A DNA stretch of 64,000 nucleotides, taken from contig CM036762.1 in the NCBI GenBank assembly GCA_020796225.1, forward strand, positions 16,358,786-16,422,785, written 5' to 3'. Origin of the DNA: Arion vulgaris (Eukaryota > Mollusca > Gastropoda > Stylommatophora > Arionidae). The notes under the pieces were generated by a model. That model worked only from the letters and a program-made list of their open reading frames with translations, was not told the origin of the DNA and made no database searches. The position numbers and the translations under genes are program-made. Of this stretch, positions 13,331-23,404 are shown one piece after another; within the stretch, counting starts at the first letter, position 1, and the number at the start of each line of letters is the position of its first letter.

Positions 13331-13580
13331 CTTCTTCTTCTTTGAACGCCCCCTATCAACCACTTGTCAACCACCCTGTGTGATTTGTATATGATCTGAG
13401 CCTAAGAGCGATTGTACGTTGTGCCAGTTATGCGCCTACAAGTTGGTCAGCACATCCGATTTCTGAGAAGTTTTTTATTTACTAGGGTAGCTTCCTAGGT
13501 CCTACATCAGTCGCCTCTTACGACATGCTTTGTAGGTCGCAGTGGTACTATTCTTTGTTTCTCTTGCGGGCACCGGCACC
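13331..13580 (-). mobile_element. SINE family B, minus-strand copy
   Basis: It starts with a TTC tail directly against the right duplication of the 1.3-kb retroposon and ends near GGCACCGG. The outer flanks (11972-12017 and 13581-13627) are similar over about 45 bp with several mismatches, as if this SINE arrived first with an unusually long duplication and the 1.3-kb element later inserted at its tail. Confidence 0.85.
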
Positions 13581-13627
13581 GGTTTTAAAATTACATTTCT
13601 GGTCCTTTTTACGTTTATGTCTAAAGC

Positions 13628-13833
13628 CGATGGATAAACTTGATTGCATAGGGTTTTATCCCATATTACTTGGTCTCTCTCTGCAAAAATAACATGTCAT
13701 CTGCCGAGAGTATTGCACAAAGTACGAGCTTCGTAGCTTCGGCAACAATCCTAGGGATCTCTGGGAAAAAATGCACCAGTGAACAGAACGGTGCAGTCCG
13801 GATTCAAGCCCCCGACCTTCCGAATCCTTGGTG

Positions 13834-13834
<1 letters not shown>
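13628..13834 (-). mobile_element. tRNA-derived SINE F, minus-strand copy
   Basis: It shares the blocks GCCGAGAGTATTGCACAAAG and TGAACAGAA.GG with 57809-58067, where the tRNA-like head is complete. Here the head end runs into a (TA)n tract. The ORF crossing it is spurious. Confidence 0.75.

Positions 13835-13836
<2 letters not shown>

Positions 13837-13873
<37 letters not shown>
13837..13873. repeat. (TA)n microsatellite
   Basis: Uninterrupted AT dinucleotides. Confidence 0.98.
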
Positions 13874-13874
<1 letters not shown>

Positions 13875-13889
13875 GTGCAGAAAGCAAGT

Positions 13890-14230
13890 TGAATGCATTT
13901 GAAAATTGATGTTTGTTAATAATAATGAACATAAAATGGGACGAATTCATGAGAAGTGATGAAATCAGAGAAATGTCTGGTCAACCACTAGTAGCAATTG
14001 TTATGAGAAGGAGAAGATGGAGATATGTTGGGCATACCTTGAGAATGAAGTATCAAAGAATATCAAAGCAGGCGTTGAAATGGGATGAAAAGGGTTAAAG
14101 AAAGAGAGGACAACCTAGGGAGACCCTGAAACGAACTTTGCTAAGAGAGGCAAGAAATACCGGTTTCAGTTCCGTGGAGGAGATTGCGCGAGTTGCCCAG
14201 GACAGAGCGGTATAGATAAATTACTTACAC
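13890..14230 (+). mobile_element. LINE group 2 fragment (RT C-terminal tail)
   Basis: One frame reads MNIKWDEFMRSDEIREMSG, then RRRRWRYVGHTLRM, then KRGQPRETLKRTLLREA, then EEIARVAQDRAV. This is the region after the polymerase domain of a non-LTR element. A stop after EKG and the missing upstream polymerase show it is a dead fragment. The same family occurs at 34390-35350 and 23880-24195. Confidence 0.85.
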
Positions 14231-14649
14231 CCTGTGTAACGTAATAACGTTACAAGAAGAATATACGTGTATGTATATACGTGCGTATAAGGACAAGACG
14301 TAGACTATACACTAAGTTCAGTTTTATTATAGTAACTCTTTGTTTACTTTAGATTTACTTGTCATTGTTGACACATTCACAAGTTAGATGGCAACTCTGG
14401 GGACAAGAATTAAGGGCATCTGGGGAAGGGGCAAGCTCTTAGCTCCTCCTACTTAGTAAACTAATGTTTTATATCTGAGAGACAGGTCAAGTCACATTTG
14501 ATAAAGTTCATGTCGTTAGAGAGTAAATATGGCACAGATAGAAGGAGATATGGGAATAGAGATTAGAACACAAGCAAGCGAGAAGTAAACATATATGTGT
14601 GAAACTTGATCATACATCGCGAGGAAGCGTCGAGGTAGTCACTCACGTG
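14231..14649. other. No gene recognised
   Basis: Unique-looking AT-rich sequence. I see no ORF of interest and no repeat shared with the rest of the window. Confidence 0.5.
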
Positions 14650-14885
14650 AACTTATTTTAGATAAGGACACACTTTGTGAAAACAGGAGGAAAATATAAC
14701 AAGATAGCTCCTTTTCTGGAACCCGCAGGGACAGCGAAAGAAGGGAAGGCTGAGAAATACATGGAGATGGGATTTGGAGGTGGAGATCAACAATGTAAAG
14801 AAGAGCTGTAGTGGGCTGCAGGAGATAGCTAGAGGTAGGAAGATTGGCATGAGTTGGTTGAGGGCCAATCCAAGTTAAAAAGGCA
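14650..14885 (+). mobile_element. LINE group 1 3' tail fragment
   Basis: Nucleotide match to 39600-39840: GGACACACTTTG, GAACCCGCAGGGACAGCGAA, GAGATCAACAAT.TAAAGAA and GGCATGAGTTGGTTGAGGGC. It has several indels and no open frame. It contains a diverged single copy of the sequence that seeded the 18-bp satellite. Confidence 0.88.
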
Positions 14886-14971
14886 GAGAGAGGAGAGAAG
14901 ATAATAGTGAACTAAATTTGTTATCTTACTTCAAAATAATAAACATTACTTATAACATTACTTATATTGTT

Positions 14972-15089
14972 ACTTTTCTTCTTCTTCTTTCTCGAATCAT
15001 GTTTGCCTCACAGCGTCAGGTCAGGAAGAGATTTCTAAAACGGGCCCTAGTATGCGCTTTATAAATAGTCTCTTTCGTAGCCTCTGTTA
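14972..15089 (-). mobile_element. LINE group 3 3' end with (GAA)n tail
   Basis: The TTCTTCTTCTTTCTCGAAT start is followed by a segment matching 49615-49730 (CATAGAGTCAGGATAAGAAG-like). This is the extreme 3' end of the LINE family seen at 17300-17660 and shows that this LINE ends in a GAA-rich tract. Confidence 0.7.
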
Positions 15090-15325
15090 TTCTTCAAACG
15101 CCCAATATCGACCACTTGTTAACAACTCTTTGTGATTTCTATGTGATCCGAGACCGTACATTGTGCCAGTTATGCGCCAACAAGTATGCCAGACCATCAG
15201 ATTTCTGTGACGCTTTTTATTTACTAGGGTAGCTTCCCTAGGCTTCTACCACAGTCGCCTCTTACGCCATGCCTTATAGGTCGCAGTGGTACTATTCCTG
15301 GCTCCCCTTCCGAGCCCCGGCTTGT
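15090..15325 (-). mobile_element. SINE family B, minus-strand copy
   Basis: Tail side TTCTTCAAACGCCC, then TTTTTATTTACTAGGGTAGC, then GTCGCCTCTTACGCCATGC, then GGTCGCAGTGGTACTATTC. It is joined directly to the LINE end on its left, so it is probably an insertion into that LINE. Confidence 0.85.
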
Positions 15326-15406
15326 TAATTGTAATATGGGTTGTGTTGTTCTTTCTTAATGACTTATGTTGTTACTTATAATGTGGGACATATTAGTGTA
15401 ATGCAT

Positions 15407-15702
15407 CGCTCGAGTGGTTACCGGCACCCAAATTTGGGGTGTAAAGAATAGAACCACTGTTACCTGCCACGCATGTCGTAAGAGGCGACTAAGGAGGTTT
15501 GGCTGAAATCGGATGCATGTGTCCTAAACGTGCAGATGTCTATGCGTTTAGGGGCCTACCAAACCAATGTGCAACGTATACATGTTATTGGCAAAGATCA
15601 AACATATCACAAAGAGTGATTAAAATTGGTCGTAAAGAACGAACACAAAGAAGAAGAAGAAGAAGAAGAAGAAGAAGAAGAAGACGAAGAAGAAGAAGAA
15701 AA
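15407..15702 (+). mobile_element. SINE family A with long (GAA)n tail and TSD
   Basis: A full copy from the CGCTCGAGTGGTTACCGG head to a long GAAGAAG tail of about 55 bp. It is flanked by the exact 12-bp duplication AGTGTAATGCAT (15395-15406 and 15703-15714). The poly-Arg ORF through it is the translated tail, not a protein. The target lies at the head of another SINE-like repeat (family G). Confidence 0.93.
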
Positions 15703-15835
15703 AGTGTAATGCATAAGCGTCACCTATAGACTCGGACACACGAGGGTTGTGGGTTTAACCCTACACTTGACGCTCCTCCTGTGAGGACAGGAATTTGCCC
15801 TCCTATCTCCTGCACACTATGTGCTAGAAATGTGA
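15703..15835 (+). mobile_element. tRNA-like SINE G, partial
   Basis: The sequence AATGCATAAGCG, a box-A-like region, then GTGGGTTTAACCC (box-B-like), then CCTCCTATCTCCTGCAC. The same arrangement occurs at 62420-62520. It was split from its 5' flank by the SINE A insertion. Confidence 0.6.
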
Positions 15836-15934
15836 AGTGAAGCCACTACACACCTTAAGGTCTGAAAAGACTAACGGAAATTATATTTGTTATACTACTT
15901 ATAATATTAGTTAAAGCACTAATTTTAAAGTTAA

Positions 15935-16160
15935 CTGATTGAATGATATGACCATCATCATTGCACTTCGGCGAGCAACCATGTGTGCTTCGATCTCTTT
16001 CTTACACAGGAAGATTTCAGCTGCAGTGCGCAAACTCCGTAGCACCGGCTAGGGTCCTCGGTGTAATTTTGAAGATGGTGAAGAGATTTTTGTAGGAATT
16101 TTATTTTTAATCATTTCTAATGAATTTTACTCGGGCTGCAGCTTTCCAACCTGCTCTTCT
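15935..16160 (-). mobile_element. SINE N copy
   Basis: It shares ATTGCACTTCGG, CTCTTTCTTACACA, GATTTCAGC and GGAATTTTATTTT with 29040-29240 and 58228-58350. All three have a TTGA/ATTG-type tract at the left end, suggesting a minus-strand element with a (TCAA)n tail. Confidence 0.6.
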
Positions 16161-16375
16161 CTATTTTGAACTGCCGTGGGTTCAAATTGAACACAGGACC
16201 TACGTTTTATCGTCCGTCTCCGATAGGACTAGGAACTAGATCTCACCTACACTAAGATCAGGAAGCCTGGGAAAATATCCAGATGGCTCCACGAGGGAAC
16301 GAACCTGATACCTTTGGTACTAGAGATGAGCACGTAGCCTCTACGCTACAGAGACTTCTCACATCGACTTTGATG
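16161..16375 (-). mobile_element. tRNA-like SINE remnant
   Basis: The minus strand from 16360 reads CTCTGTAGCGTAGAGGC (box-A-like) and then GGTTCGTTCCCTC (box-B-like) at tRNA spacing, followed by SINE-like sequence. It is not a functional tRNA because no acceptor stem is seen. The gap to 16694 holds nothing I recognise. Confidence 0.5.
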
Positions 16376-16694
16376 CATAATGGTATAAATGAAAAACTTT
16401 GTGACTATGTTCTTCACGTACGAATCTCTCTTTAATGTATATTAGTGATTCTTCAAGCATATATTCGCTATAATAATTTTACAGTTGATTTTCAAGTCAA
16501 TACCCTCCCTGTAACAAACTTACACTTTAACATTCACGTTTTGTGGATTAAGTTCTGTTTGCTTAATGCAAATATCCAAATGCTACTAACAACATAACCC
16601 ATTGAATCGATGAGGCACACAAACCACATTCAACAGTCGTGCACAGCAAATTTGATTTCTACCTGTCGTTTGCCATATTTTCTGCTACCATCTG

Positions 16695-16985
16695 CATTTC
16701 TACTATTCATAATTGTCCATCCGTCTTTCTACAATTCATAATTGTCCATCCGTATTTCTACAATTCATAATTGTCCATCCGTATTTCTACAATTCATAAT
16801 TGTCCATCCGTATTTCTACAATTCATAATTGTCCATCCGTATTTCTACAATTCATAATTGTCCATCCGTATTTCTACAATTCATAATTGTCCATCCGTCT
16901 TTCTATAATTCATAATTGTCCATCCGTATTTCTACAATTCATAATTGGCCATCCGTATTTCTACAATTCATAATTGTCCATAGAA
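16695..16985. repeat. 29-bp tandem repeat, about 10 copies
   Basis: The unit contains TTTCTACAATTCATAATTG followed by TCCATCCGTA. Copies differ by one or two bases. The core AATTCATAATT is partly palindromic. Confidence 0.96.
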
Positions 16986-17023
16986 TGTCTCCTTTTCCAT
17001 AGTACCTGTATCATATATGCATC

Positions 17024-17173
17024 CACTCTGAAGTCGGAGAAGGCTAGCCTGAATGACGAGGGACATTGGTGAAAATGAAAGCAAGCCTTCACGCAAAAAT
17101 CAGTCAGAAGCGCCATACTGAACGCCCTGATTACACCTGAATTCACAGCGGGCGAACGAGAAGAAGAAGAGAT
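17024..17173 (+). mobile_element. Short retroposon D with (GAA)n tail and TSD
   Basis: A 150-bp element starting CACTCTGAAGTCGG and ending GGCGAACGAGAAGAAGAAG. It has an exact 11-bp duplication ATATATGCATC at 17013-17023 and 17174-17184. The related copy at 28185-28311 also has a duplication; partial copies lie at 23405-23510 and 44617-44760. Confidence 0.88.
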
Positions 17174-17299
17174 ATATATGCATCTTCTTCTTTTTATTTG
17201 TCGTCCTACTGCTACCAGGTTGCAAGCCATTGTCGTGATCTTTATTTTGTGTCTTGTACTTCTTGGATGGCTTGAGTGTTGGATGTCTGCATCTTTTGA

Positions 17300-17665
17300 T
17301 ATGATGTAGACATTCACGACAGAGATAAAGTGTCTACGCAGAAAGCTGGGAGTAACAAGAAGAGTCCGGTTTAGAAAGGAAGACATCAGGAAAGAAGTGG
17401 ATACAACATCAGTACTGAACTTCATTAAAAAAAACCAAATTAAATGGTCCGGCCACATAATCAGATTACCAACAGACAGTGCACCTCAAAGAGCAATGTT
17501 ACTCCGATACAGTGGATACAAAGCAAAAGGCTGTCCACGCAAAATGTGGATTTCATAGATAACAGAGGCGACATAAACACTGTTTATGAAGCACACACAA
17601 AAGCCCGTTCTAGAAATATCATCTTATCCTGGCGCTGTAAAGCAAAACATGATTAGAGAAAGAGA
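17300..17665 (+). mobile_element. LINE group 3 fragment
   Basis: The frame reads RKLGVTRRVRFRKEDIRKEV, then VLNFIKKNQIKWSGHIIRLP, then APQRAMLLRYSGYKAKGCPR. This is the C-terminal region after reverse transcriptase. The same family on the minus strand is at 18180-18575 and 49615-49975. It breaks down after the tryptophan of KMW. The preceding 17185-17299 contains TGCATCTT on both sides of about 100 bp and could be another small insertion. Confidence 0.85.
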
Positions 17666-17902
17666 GAAATTATAAGCATTCATCTATCCATCTTTTTCTT
17701 GGTCCACCTCTCGCTTTTCGTTCTCATATTCTGTTGTAGATGGCTTTATAGACACTATGGCCGTGTCTGCATTATTACCTGGTTGCCAAACCATGTATAC
17801 ATGCTATACATCTTGTATTTCGTTAATTTTCTCATTTGCTTGGACACTGAAAACCTACCGAGTTCATGATGTTTACGTCTGTCAAGGAGCGAGCTGCCAT
17901 GG

Positions 17903-18135
17903 TTATTTAGTGTTTATTGTGTTTATGTGTCTCTTTGAAAAAGACCTATAGTCGAAACGTGGGATGGTCGTTAGTTTTATATTTATTTAAAATCTTTCTT
18001 ACTTATGTGATATTATACACACGTGTCTTTGTCTTTAAAAGCCATTTTACTTACTATCACCGCAGCCTACCCACGGTTTTCTCCAGATCTGGTCTGATCT
18101 GATCATCTCAGTTTTGTAGATTTCCGTACATCGCC
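17903..18135 (+). repeat. Repeat family E, plus-strand copy
   Basis: It matches 60556-60990 on the opposite strand: TTAGTGTTTATTGTG, CGAAACGTGGGAT, GTTAGTTTTATATTTA, ACACGTGTCTTTGTC and CTCCAGATCTGGTCTGA. The ORFs at 17757-18102 fall in this repeat and show no domain. It is unclassified. Confidence 0.75.
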
Positions 18136-18179
18136 AGTTCTTCTTCGTTTTCTCTTCCACCATTTACTTCTTTATGGAA

Positions 18180-18575
18180 GTGTTGGGAAGGGGGCGTAGT
18201 GTGTGTGCTTGTTATAAGGCACTTTATAAGCTGATATTCATGTTCGTAAGGCTGTTCTTGATGCCGTCGCTCTATCTGTTGCGTGGTCTTCCTCTTGCTT
18301 TGTACTCATTATACTTTTTCTGTATGGCTCTCTGTGGTAGGCGAAACCAGGGCATTCTTGTCAGGTGTCCAAACCATTTAATCTGTTGTTCTTTTATGAA
18401 TTGCATGACTGGTTTCACATCCAGTCTTCTTCTGATTTCTTCATTTCTAATTTTGTCTCTTATTGTCACACCTGCAGCTCTTCTAAAACACCTCATCTCT
18501 GTGGTTATGATTTTCCGCTCATTAGCTTCTGTTATTGGTCATGTTTGACACTGGTAACATAGTGTTGGCCAGAAA
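18180..18575 (-). mobile_element. LINE group 3 fragment, minus strand
   Basis: The minus frame reads AAGVTIRDKIRNEEIRRRL, then MQFIKEQQIKWFGHLTRMP, then QRAIQKKYNEYKARGRPRNR. These are LINE C-terminal motifs collinear with 17300-17560, with no polymerase domain. Confidence 0.87.
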
Positions 18576-18639
18576 ATCGTTCTTATGAGATTTGCTTTAG
18601 TTTTTAGCGGTATCTCTTTATGTCAGAACTGATTACATG

Positions 18640-18708
18640 CACCAAGCAAAGAGAGTTGTGGAGAGACATGATCGCATACGCCGGCAGGCATGGCACTTGA
18701 TTGATCTC
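18640..18708 (+). mobile_element. LINE group 5 terminal fragment
   Basis: It encodes ELWRDMIAYAGRHGT and then a stop, matching the end of the 50395-50630 fragment. The sequence from 18709 to 18952 has no feature I recognise. Confidence 0.65.
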
Positions 18709-18960
18709 TTTATGTAACATCGCCAGTTACAGTTAGTAAACCCGACAGTGCATACTGTAGCGTTAGAATTTGAGTACCCAAGCTCACATTACAAGATCAT
18801 ACTTCTGTATAGCAGTTTATTTTGTTGTATTTGCTTCGTGCCGTTATACATTACATGTGACCTGCAAATAATTTCCTCCCTACCGCTTTATCATAGACAA
18901 CTAGTTTAATCTTTTCTATGAAATTGAGTTGGATATTTCATTCCTGAAGTTCACCTATAG

Positions 18961-19404
18961 TAGCGTTTCCCAAAGTGGACGGTACTGCCCCCAGTGGGCG
19001 CTGAAGCGTTCTAGGGGCGATAGTGGGTTCAGAAGAATTTGGGGTTGTTCATGCGATTAGGGGTCGGTGGCTTCTTAAAGAAGAAATTAATAATAAATAT
19101 TTTAAAATAAATTATTGTTGCGATGAAATAATCATTTAAAATTTGATTTCTGCATTTTAATTCATCTTATGCCCGTCTTAAACCATCCATTTTTTCATCA
19201 AGTTTCTATTTCATGCATTTAATCATTTATAAATTGACCATGAAATATAGAAATATATATCAATTTTCTATGTTAAAGAGAAAATAGAGCATTTATACAT
19301 GTTGGAGAGGTGGGCGTTGGCAAGCTGTTATAATGTGGAGGGGGCGTTACAAAGTTTATTTTGTGCAAAGTGGGCGGTGGGCCGAAAAATTTTGGGAATC
19401 TATG
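18961..19404 (+). mobile_element. hAT-like MITE 2, copy 1, with 8-bp TSD
   Basis: A 444-bp noncoding element with ends TAGCGTTTCCCAAA and (inverted) CATAGATTCCCAAAA. It is flanked by the exact 8-bp duplication ACCTATAG (18953-18960 and 19405-19412). TTCCCAAA termini and 8-bp duplications are typical of hAT elements. No transposase is present, so it is non-autonomous. A second copy lies at 44006-44386. Confidence 0.85.
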
Positions 19405-19447
19405 ACCTATAGTATACAAGTCAAGGATTCTGAATATTAAAATAGAA

Positions 19448-20037
19448 CAGTACTGTAAACATTGCCATGCTGACATAGACTGCATGCTGACATAGACTGT
19501 ATGTTGGTTGACATAGACTGCATGCTGACATAGACCGTATGTTGGTTGACATAGACTGCATGCTGACATAGACTGCATGCTGACATAGACTGTATGTTGA
19601 CATAGACTGTATGCTGACATAGACTGTATGTTGGTTGACATAGACTGCATGCTGACATAGACTGCATGCTGACATAGACTGTATGTTGACATAGACTGTA
19701 TGCTGACATAGACTGTATGTTGACATAGACTGCATGCTGACATAGACTGTATGTTGACATAGACTGCATGCTGACATAGACTGTATGCTGACATAGACTG
19801 CATGTTGACATAGACTGCATGCTGACATAGACTGTATGTTGACATAGACTGCATGCTGACATAGACTGTATGCTGACATAGACTGCATGCTGACATAGAC
19901 TGTATGCTGACATAGACTGCATGCTGACATAGACTGTATGTTGGTTGACATAGACTGTATGCTGACATAGACTGTATGTTGGTTGACATAGACTGTATGT
20001 TGGTTGACATAGACTGCATGCTGACATAGACTGTATA
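19448..20037. repeat. 17-bp minisatellite with 21-bp variant, about 34 copies
   Basis: The basic unit is CATGCTGACATAGACTG or the TGTATG form. Variant units carry an extra TTGG, giving 21 bp. All three minus frames stay open because 17-bp units rotate through the frames; the predicted proteins of about 200-250 residues are artefacts. Confidence 0.97.
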
Positions 20038-20057
20038 ATAAATAATTATAACATCTT

Positions 20058-20300
20058 AATGGTCTTCTTCTTCCAACGCTCCATATCGACAACACGTTAA
20101 CCACTCTTTTTGATTTGTATGTGGCCTGAGACTAAGATCGATTGTTCGTTGTGCTAGTTATGCGTCTAAAAAAAGGGCCATCACATTCAATTTCTGCGAT
20201 GCTTTTTATTTACTAGGGTAGCTTCCTAGGTCGTCTCTTACTACATGCATTGTAGGTTGCAGTGGTATATTCTTGCCTCCTTGCGGCCCCGGCACCACAC
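20058..20300 (-). mobile_element. SINE family B, minus-strand copy
   Basis: TTCTTCTTCCAACGCTCCATA tail side, TTTTTATTTACTAGGGTAGC and GTAGGTTGCAGTGG, ending near CCCCGGCACC. It abuts the 17-bp array on one side and a LINE tail on the other. Confidence 0.87.
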
Positions 20301-20430
20301 GGAGGCAGAGATCAACATTATAAAGAAGAGCTGGAATGAGCTGCAGGAGATAGCTAGAGATAGGAAAACTTGGCATGAGTTGGTTGAGGGCCTATGCCCT
20401 AATCTGAGTTAAAAAGGCAGAGCGAGAGAG
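20301..20430 (+). mobile_element. LINE group 1 3' tail fragment
   Basis: GGAGGCAGAGATCAACATTA, AAGAAGAGCTGGAATGAGC and GGCATGAGTTGGTTGAGGGC match 39721-39840. The sequence from 20431 to 20759 shows nothing I recognise. Confidence 0.88.
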
Positions 20431-20767
20431 AGAGTGTTACTATTCTTTTCTCCCTGGCGCCCGACATCACACGGGCGTGCACACCTTCTGAATGTAACAT
20501 TAGAGTCTACTGCAAGTTACAAAACTGTTCAATGCAGGTCAGACAGATTTGGCATGCTCTTCCATCCCGGCCCTACTAGACGAAAGGTACTTAACTCTAC
20601 TTAACATGAGACAAGCATACTTAGAACCGAGCCCTTGTTTATCTTACCTCATTCCTGTTACTGTTTATATTTGTCTGCCCATTTCAGATGATTGACACAA
20701 CAGAGATTAATTATGACAGAGTAACAGGCACAATTACAGACACGTATTCCTGTTAGATCGACTAGAT

Positions 20768-21334
20768 CAGAGTTTCCCAAACTGGGGTTTGCGGTTCACC
20801 GCGAGGTACTCACCGCGAGGCTCTCAAGAGCTTGAAGAAATATTATGCCCTTTGACATTTCAAACAGAAAAATAAATTTAAAAAACATGCAAAAAAATAG
20901 TAGTAAACTAGTTCCGCTATGAAATCAAAGTACCGGAACCAGACCAAACCAGAGACCAAACCAAACCAAACCAGACCAAACCAGAGACCAAACCAGACCA
21001 AACCAGACCAAACCAGAGACCAAACCAGACCAAACCAGACCAAACCAGAGACCAAACCAGAGACCAAACCAGAGACCAAACCAGACCGGAGTCCACAAAC
21101 CAAACCAAACCAGAGACCAAACCAGAGACCAAACCAGACCGGAGTCTAAATGACTGACAGATCAAAATGAAAGATCATATGAAGTTTCCTACAGTCTAAG
21201 AACATTGTTTACTATTGTAACTCACAGATAATTAATTTCTGTCAATTTTCATATATAGAAACTTGTTGGAGATCCACGGCAGCAAAATGTGTTTAAAAGT
21301 AGGTCCGCAGTAATGCAAAGTTTGGGAACCACTG
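20768..21334 (+). mobile_element. hAT-like MITE 3 with exact 8-bp TSD
   Basis: Terminal inverted repeats CAGAGTTTCCCAAACTGG and (right end) AGTTTGGGAACCACTG, with exact 8-bp duplications GACTAGAT at 20760-20767 and 21335-21342. It is 567 bp with no transposase ORF. An internal 10-bp tandem array (20937-21143) explains the repetitive ORFs in both strands. Confidence 0.93.
20937..21143. repeat. 10-bp minisatellite inside hAT-like MITE
   Basis: ACCAAACCAG and AGACCAAACC units with occasional GACCGGAGTC interruptions, wholly inside the MITE body. Confidence 0.95.
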
Positions 21335-21342
21335 GACTAGAT

Positions 21343-21765
21343 AAATAGATAAGAATTATTACTAGATGAGATCGTTAAATAGATAAGAATTCATACGAGA
21401 TGAAATAGATAAATAGATAAGAATTCATATGAGATGAAATAGATAAATAGATAAGAATTATTACTAGATGAGATCGTTAAATAGATAAGAATTCATACGA
21501 GATGAAATAGATAAATAGATAAGAATTCATATGAGATGAAATAGATAAATAGATAAGAATTATTACTAGATGAGATCGTTAAATAGATAAGAATTCATAC
21601 GAGATGAAATAGATAAATAGATAAGAATTCATATGAGATGAAATAGATAAATAGCTAAGAATTCATATGAGATGAAATAGATAAATAGATAGGAATTCAT
21701 ACGAGATGAAATAGATAAATAGATAAGAATTATTACTAGATGAGATCGTTAAATAGATATACATT
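21343..21765. repeat. Approximately 35-bp repeat with higher-order structure
   Basis: Units starting AAATAGATAAGAATT alternate between ATTACTAGATGAGATCGTT and CATACGAGATGAAATAGAT endings, forming a super-unit of about three monomers repeated several times. It begins at the right target duplication of the MITE. Confidence 0.9.
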
Positions 21766-22230
21766 TATGCTAGAAAGACTAGTTAGATAGACAGGTTAGA
21801 TAGACTAGATAGACAGGTTAGATAGACTATTTAGATGGTCTCGCCCGAGTGGTTACCGGGCCCAAATTTGGGGTGTCAAGAATAGAACCACTGTTACCTG
21901 CCACGCATGTCGTAAGGTGACGACTAAGGAGATTTTGCTGAAATCGGATGCATCTCTCCTAAACGTGTAGAAGTCTATGCGTTTAGGGGCCTACCAAACC
22001 AATGTGTAACGTATACACGTTCTTGGCAAAGAACAAACATATCACAAAGAGTGATTAAAATTAGTCGTAAAGAACGAACGCAAAGAAGAAGAAGAACAAA
22101 GAGTGATTAAAATTGGTCATAAAGAAGGAACGCAAAGAAGAAGAAGAGATGGACTGACTAGATAGACTGGTTAAATAGACTATTTAGGTGAACTATCTAG
22201 ATAGACTGATTAAATAGACTGGTTAATTAG
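21766..22230. repeat. GATA/GACT-like simple repeat split by a SINE
   Basis: Short imperfect units such as TAGATAGACTGGTTA occur on both sides of the SINE A copy at 21838-22150. Confidence 0.75.
21838..22150 (+). mobile_element. SINE family A with duplicated tail
   Basis: A family A copy from CCCGAGTGGTTACCGGGCCC to GAAGAAGAAG. The 3' segment CAAAGAGTGATTAAAATT through the tail is present twice in tandem (about 22036-22096 and 22097-22146). No clear target duplication is visible in the simple-repeat flank. Confidence 0.88.
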
Positions 22231-22839
22231 GCAGAATAAAATGTTTTTTAAGCAGTTCTTGTATATAAATGTCGCCTTTAAACAATCCTTTCTTGCGTAC
22301 GTCACATTACCACGAAGCCTTTTTTTTTTGCTGTCACTTTCTGAACGAATTCTATATATCATTGTTAATTCTAATATATCTACTGTCACATTGTTTTCGC
22401 GATCTGTAATTTATAGTGAGAGTATGGTCTCATTTCCTTCTTCATGACTTGCTACAATAGAGAGCGCTACAAGTTGATATATATGAAAGTTGTAAGATAG
22501 ACGAATGAATTATGATGTTCGCTTTCAGACGTCCATAACTTGTCTCATTCTTTGCGTGGGTGTAAATCTGTCTGGTATAATCTTCTGAAGAATAAAGCGT
22601 GTCTAGCAAGGGATTATAAGTACGTGACACCGCTTACCTTAGGTAGATAATCATGCTTAGTGTACAGCGGCGTGTAGTTATCATTTCTAAAGTTTGAAAT
22701 TACAGTCAATCAATGCTGACGTGTGCCTTGATGAAAACTGTTATTCACTCCTTTTGTTATATTTTTCAGTGTTTTGGAAGAAAATAAAATTAACACTGCC
22801 TGTTCTGTTTCAAGATTTCCAAGTGTAATTAATTTCTTT
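22231..22839. other. No gene recognised
   Basis: AT-rich sequence with only short ORFs lacking motifs. I see no internal repeats. Confidence 0.5.
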
Positions 22840-23350
22840 CTTCTTCTTCACATTTCAACTCTCAACGGAGCACAGTTTTCAACAAACTTCTTCCAACTCT
22901 CTTCCTCTCTCTTGCCATTCCTATCAATTATTTCCATGTTTTACTTATCCTTTTAATATCAGTCTTCAGCTCTCTTCTTCAGGTATGTCTAGGCCTTATC
23001 CTACTCCTCTTTCTATACGGGTTCCAAAACAGTGTCTGTCTTGCAATGCTTCCAGTCGATCTTCTCAATGTATGTTTTATCCATCGCCGGCGTCTCTTCC
23101 TTAGCTTTTTCTCCACTGGTATCTGCTTTGTTCTTTCTCTGAGTTCCTCGTTCGTAATCTTTTCATACCATCTCAGTTCCTCTATTCTACGTAAGCATTC
23201 ATTTATGAAGGTCTGTAGTTTTCTGGTGGTTTCTTTTGTTGTCTTCCATGTTTCGAGCCATAGAACAGCACTGACTTCACATTTGATTGAAAGATTCTCA
23301 GCTTTGTGTTTGTGTTTAAGTTTGCACAATCATTTCTTGTGTGCATACGA
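22840..23350 (-). mobile_element. LINE group 1 fragment (end of RT and tail)
   Basis: The minus frame gives VLWLETWKTTKETTRKLQ, then FINECLRRIEELRWYEKI, then RTKQIPVEKKLRKRRRRW, then RRSTGSIARQTLFWNP. This is the most readable copy of the family whose 3' end seeded the satellite. A related fragment upstream (22845-22920) encodes a segment like WKKFVENCAPLRVE, cognate with 55126-55385. Confidence 0.9.
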
Positions 23351-23404
23351 TACGCAGTTTTACTACGGGAAACCTTGATCCTTTACTTGAGTATTTAAAT
23401 TACA

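Noticed and set aside
15499..15729. Poly-arginine protein
   Set aside because: Translated (GAA)n tail of a SINE A.
19273..20104. Three overlapping Cys/Gln/Ser-rich proteins of about 200-250 residues
   Set aside because: Translation of a 17-bp minisatellite in all three frames; no evidence of selection for one frame.
20843..21165. GLVSGLVW-repeat hydrophobic protein, suggestive of a membrane protein
   Set aside because: It is the 10-bp array inside a noncoding MITE.
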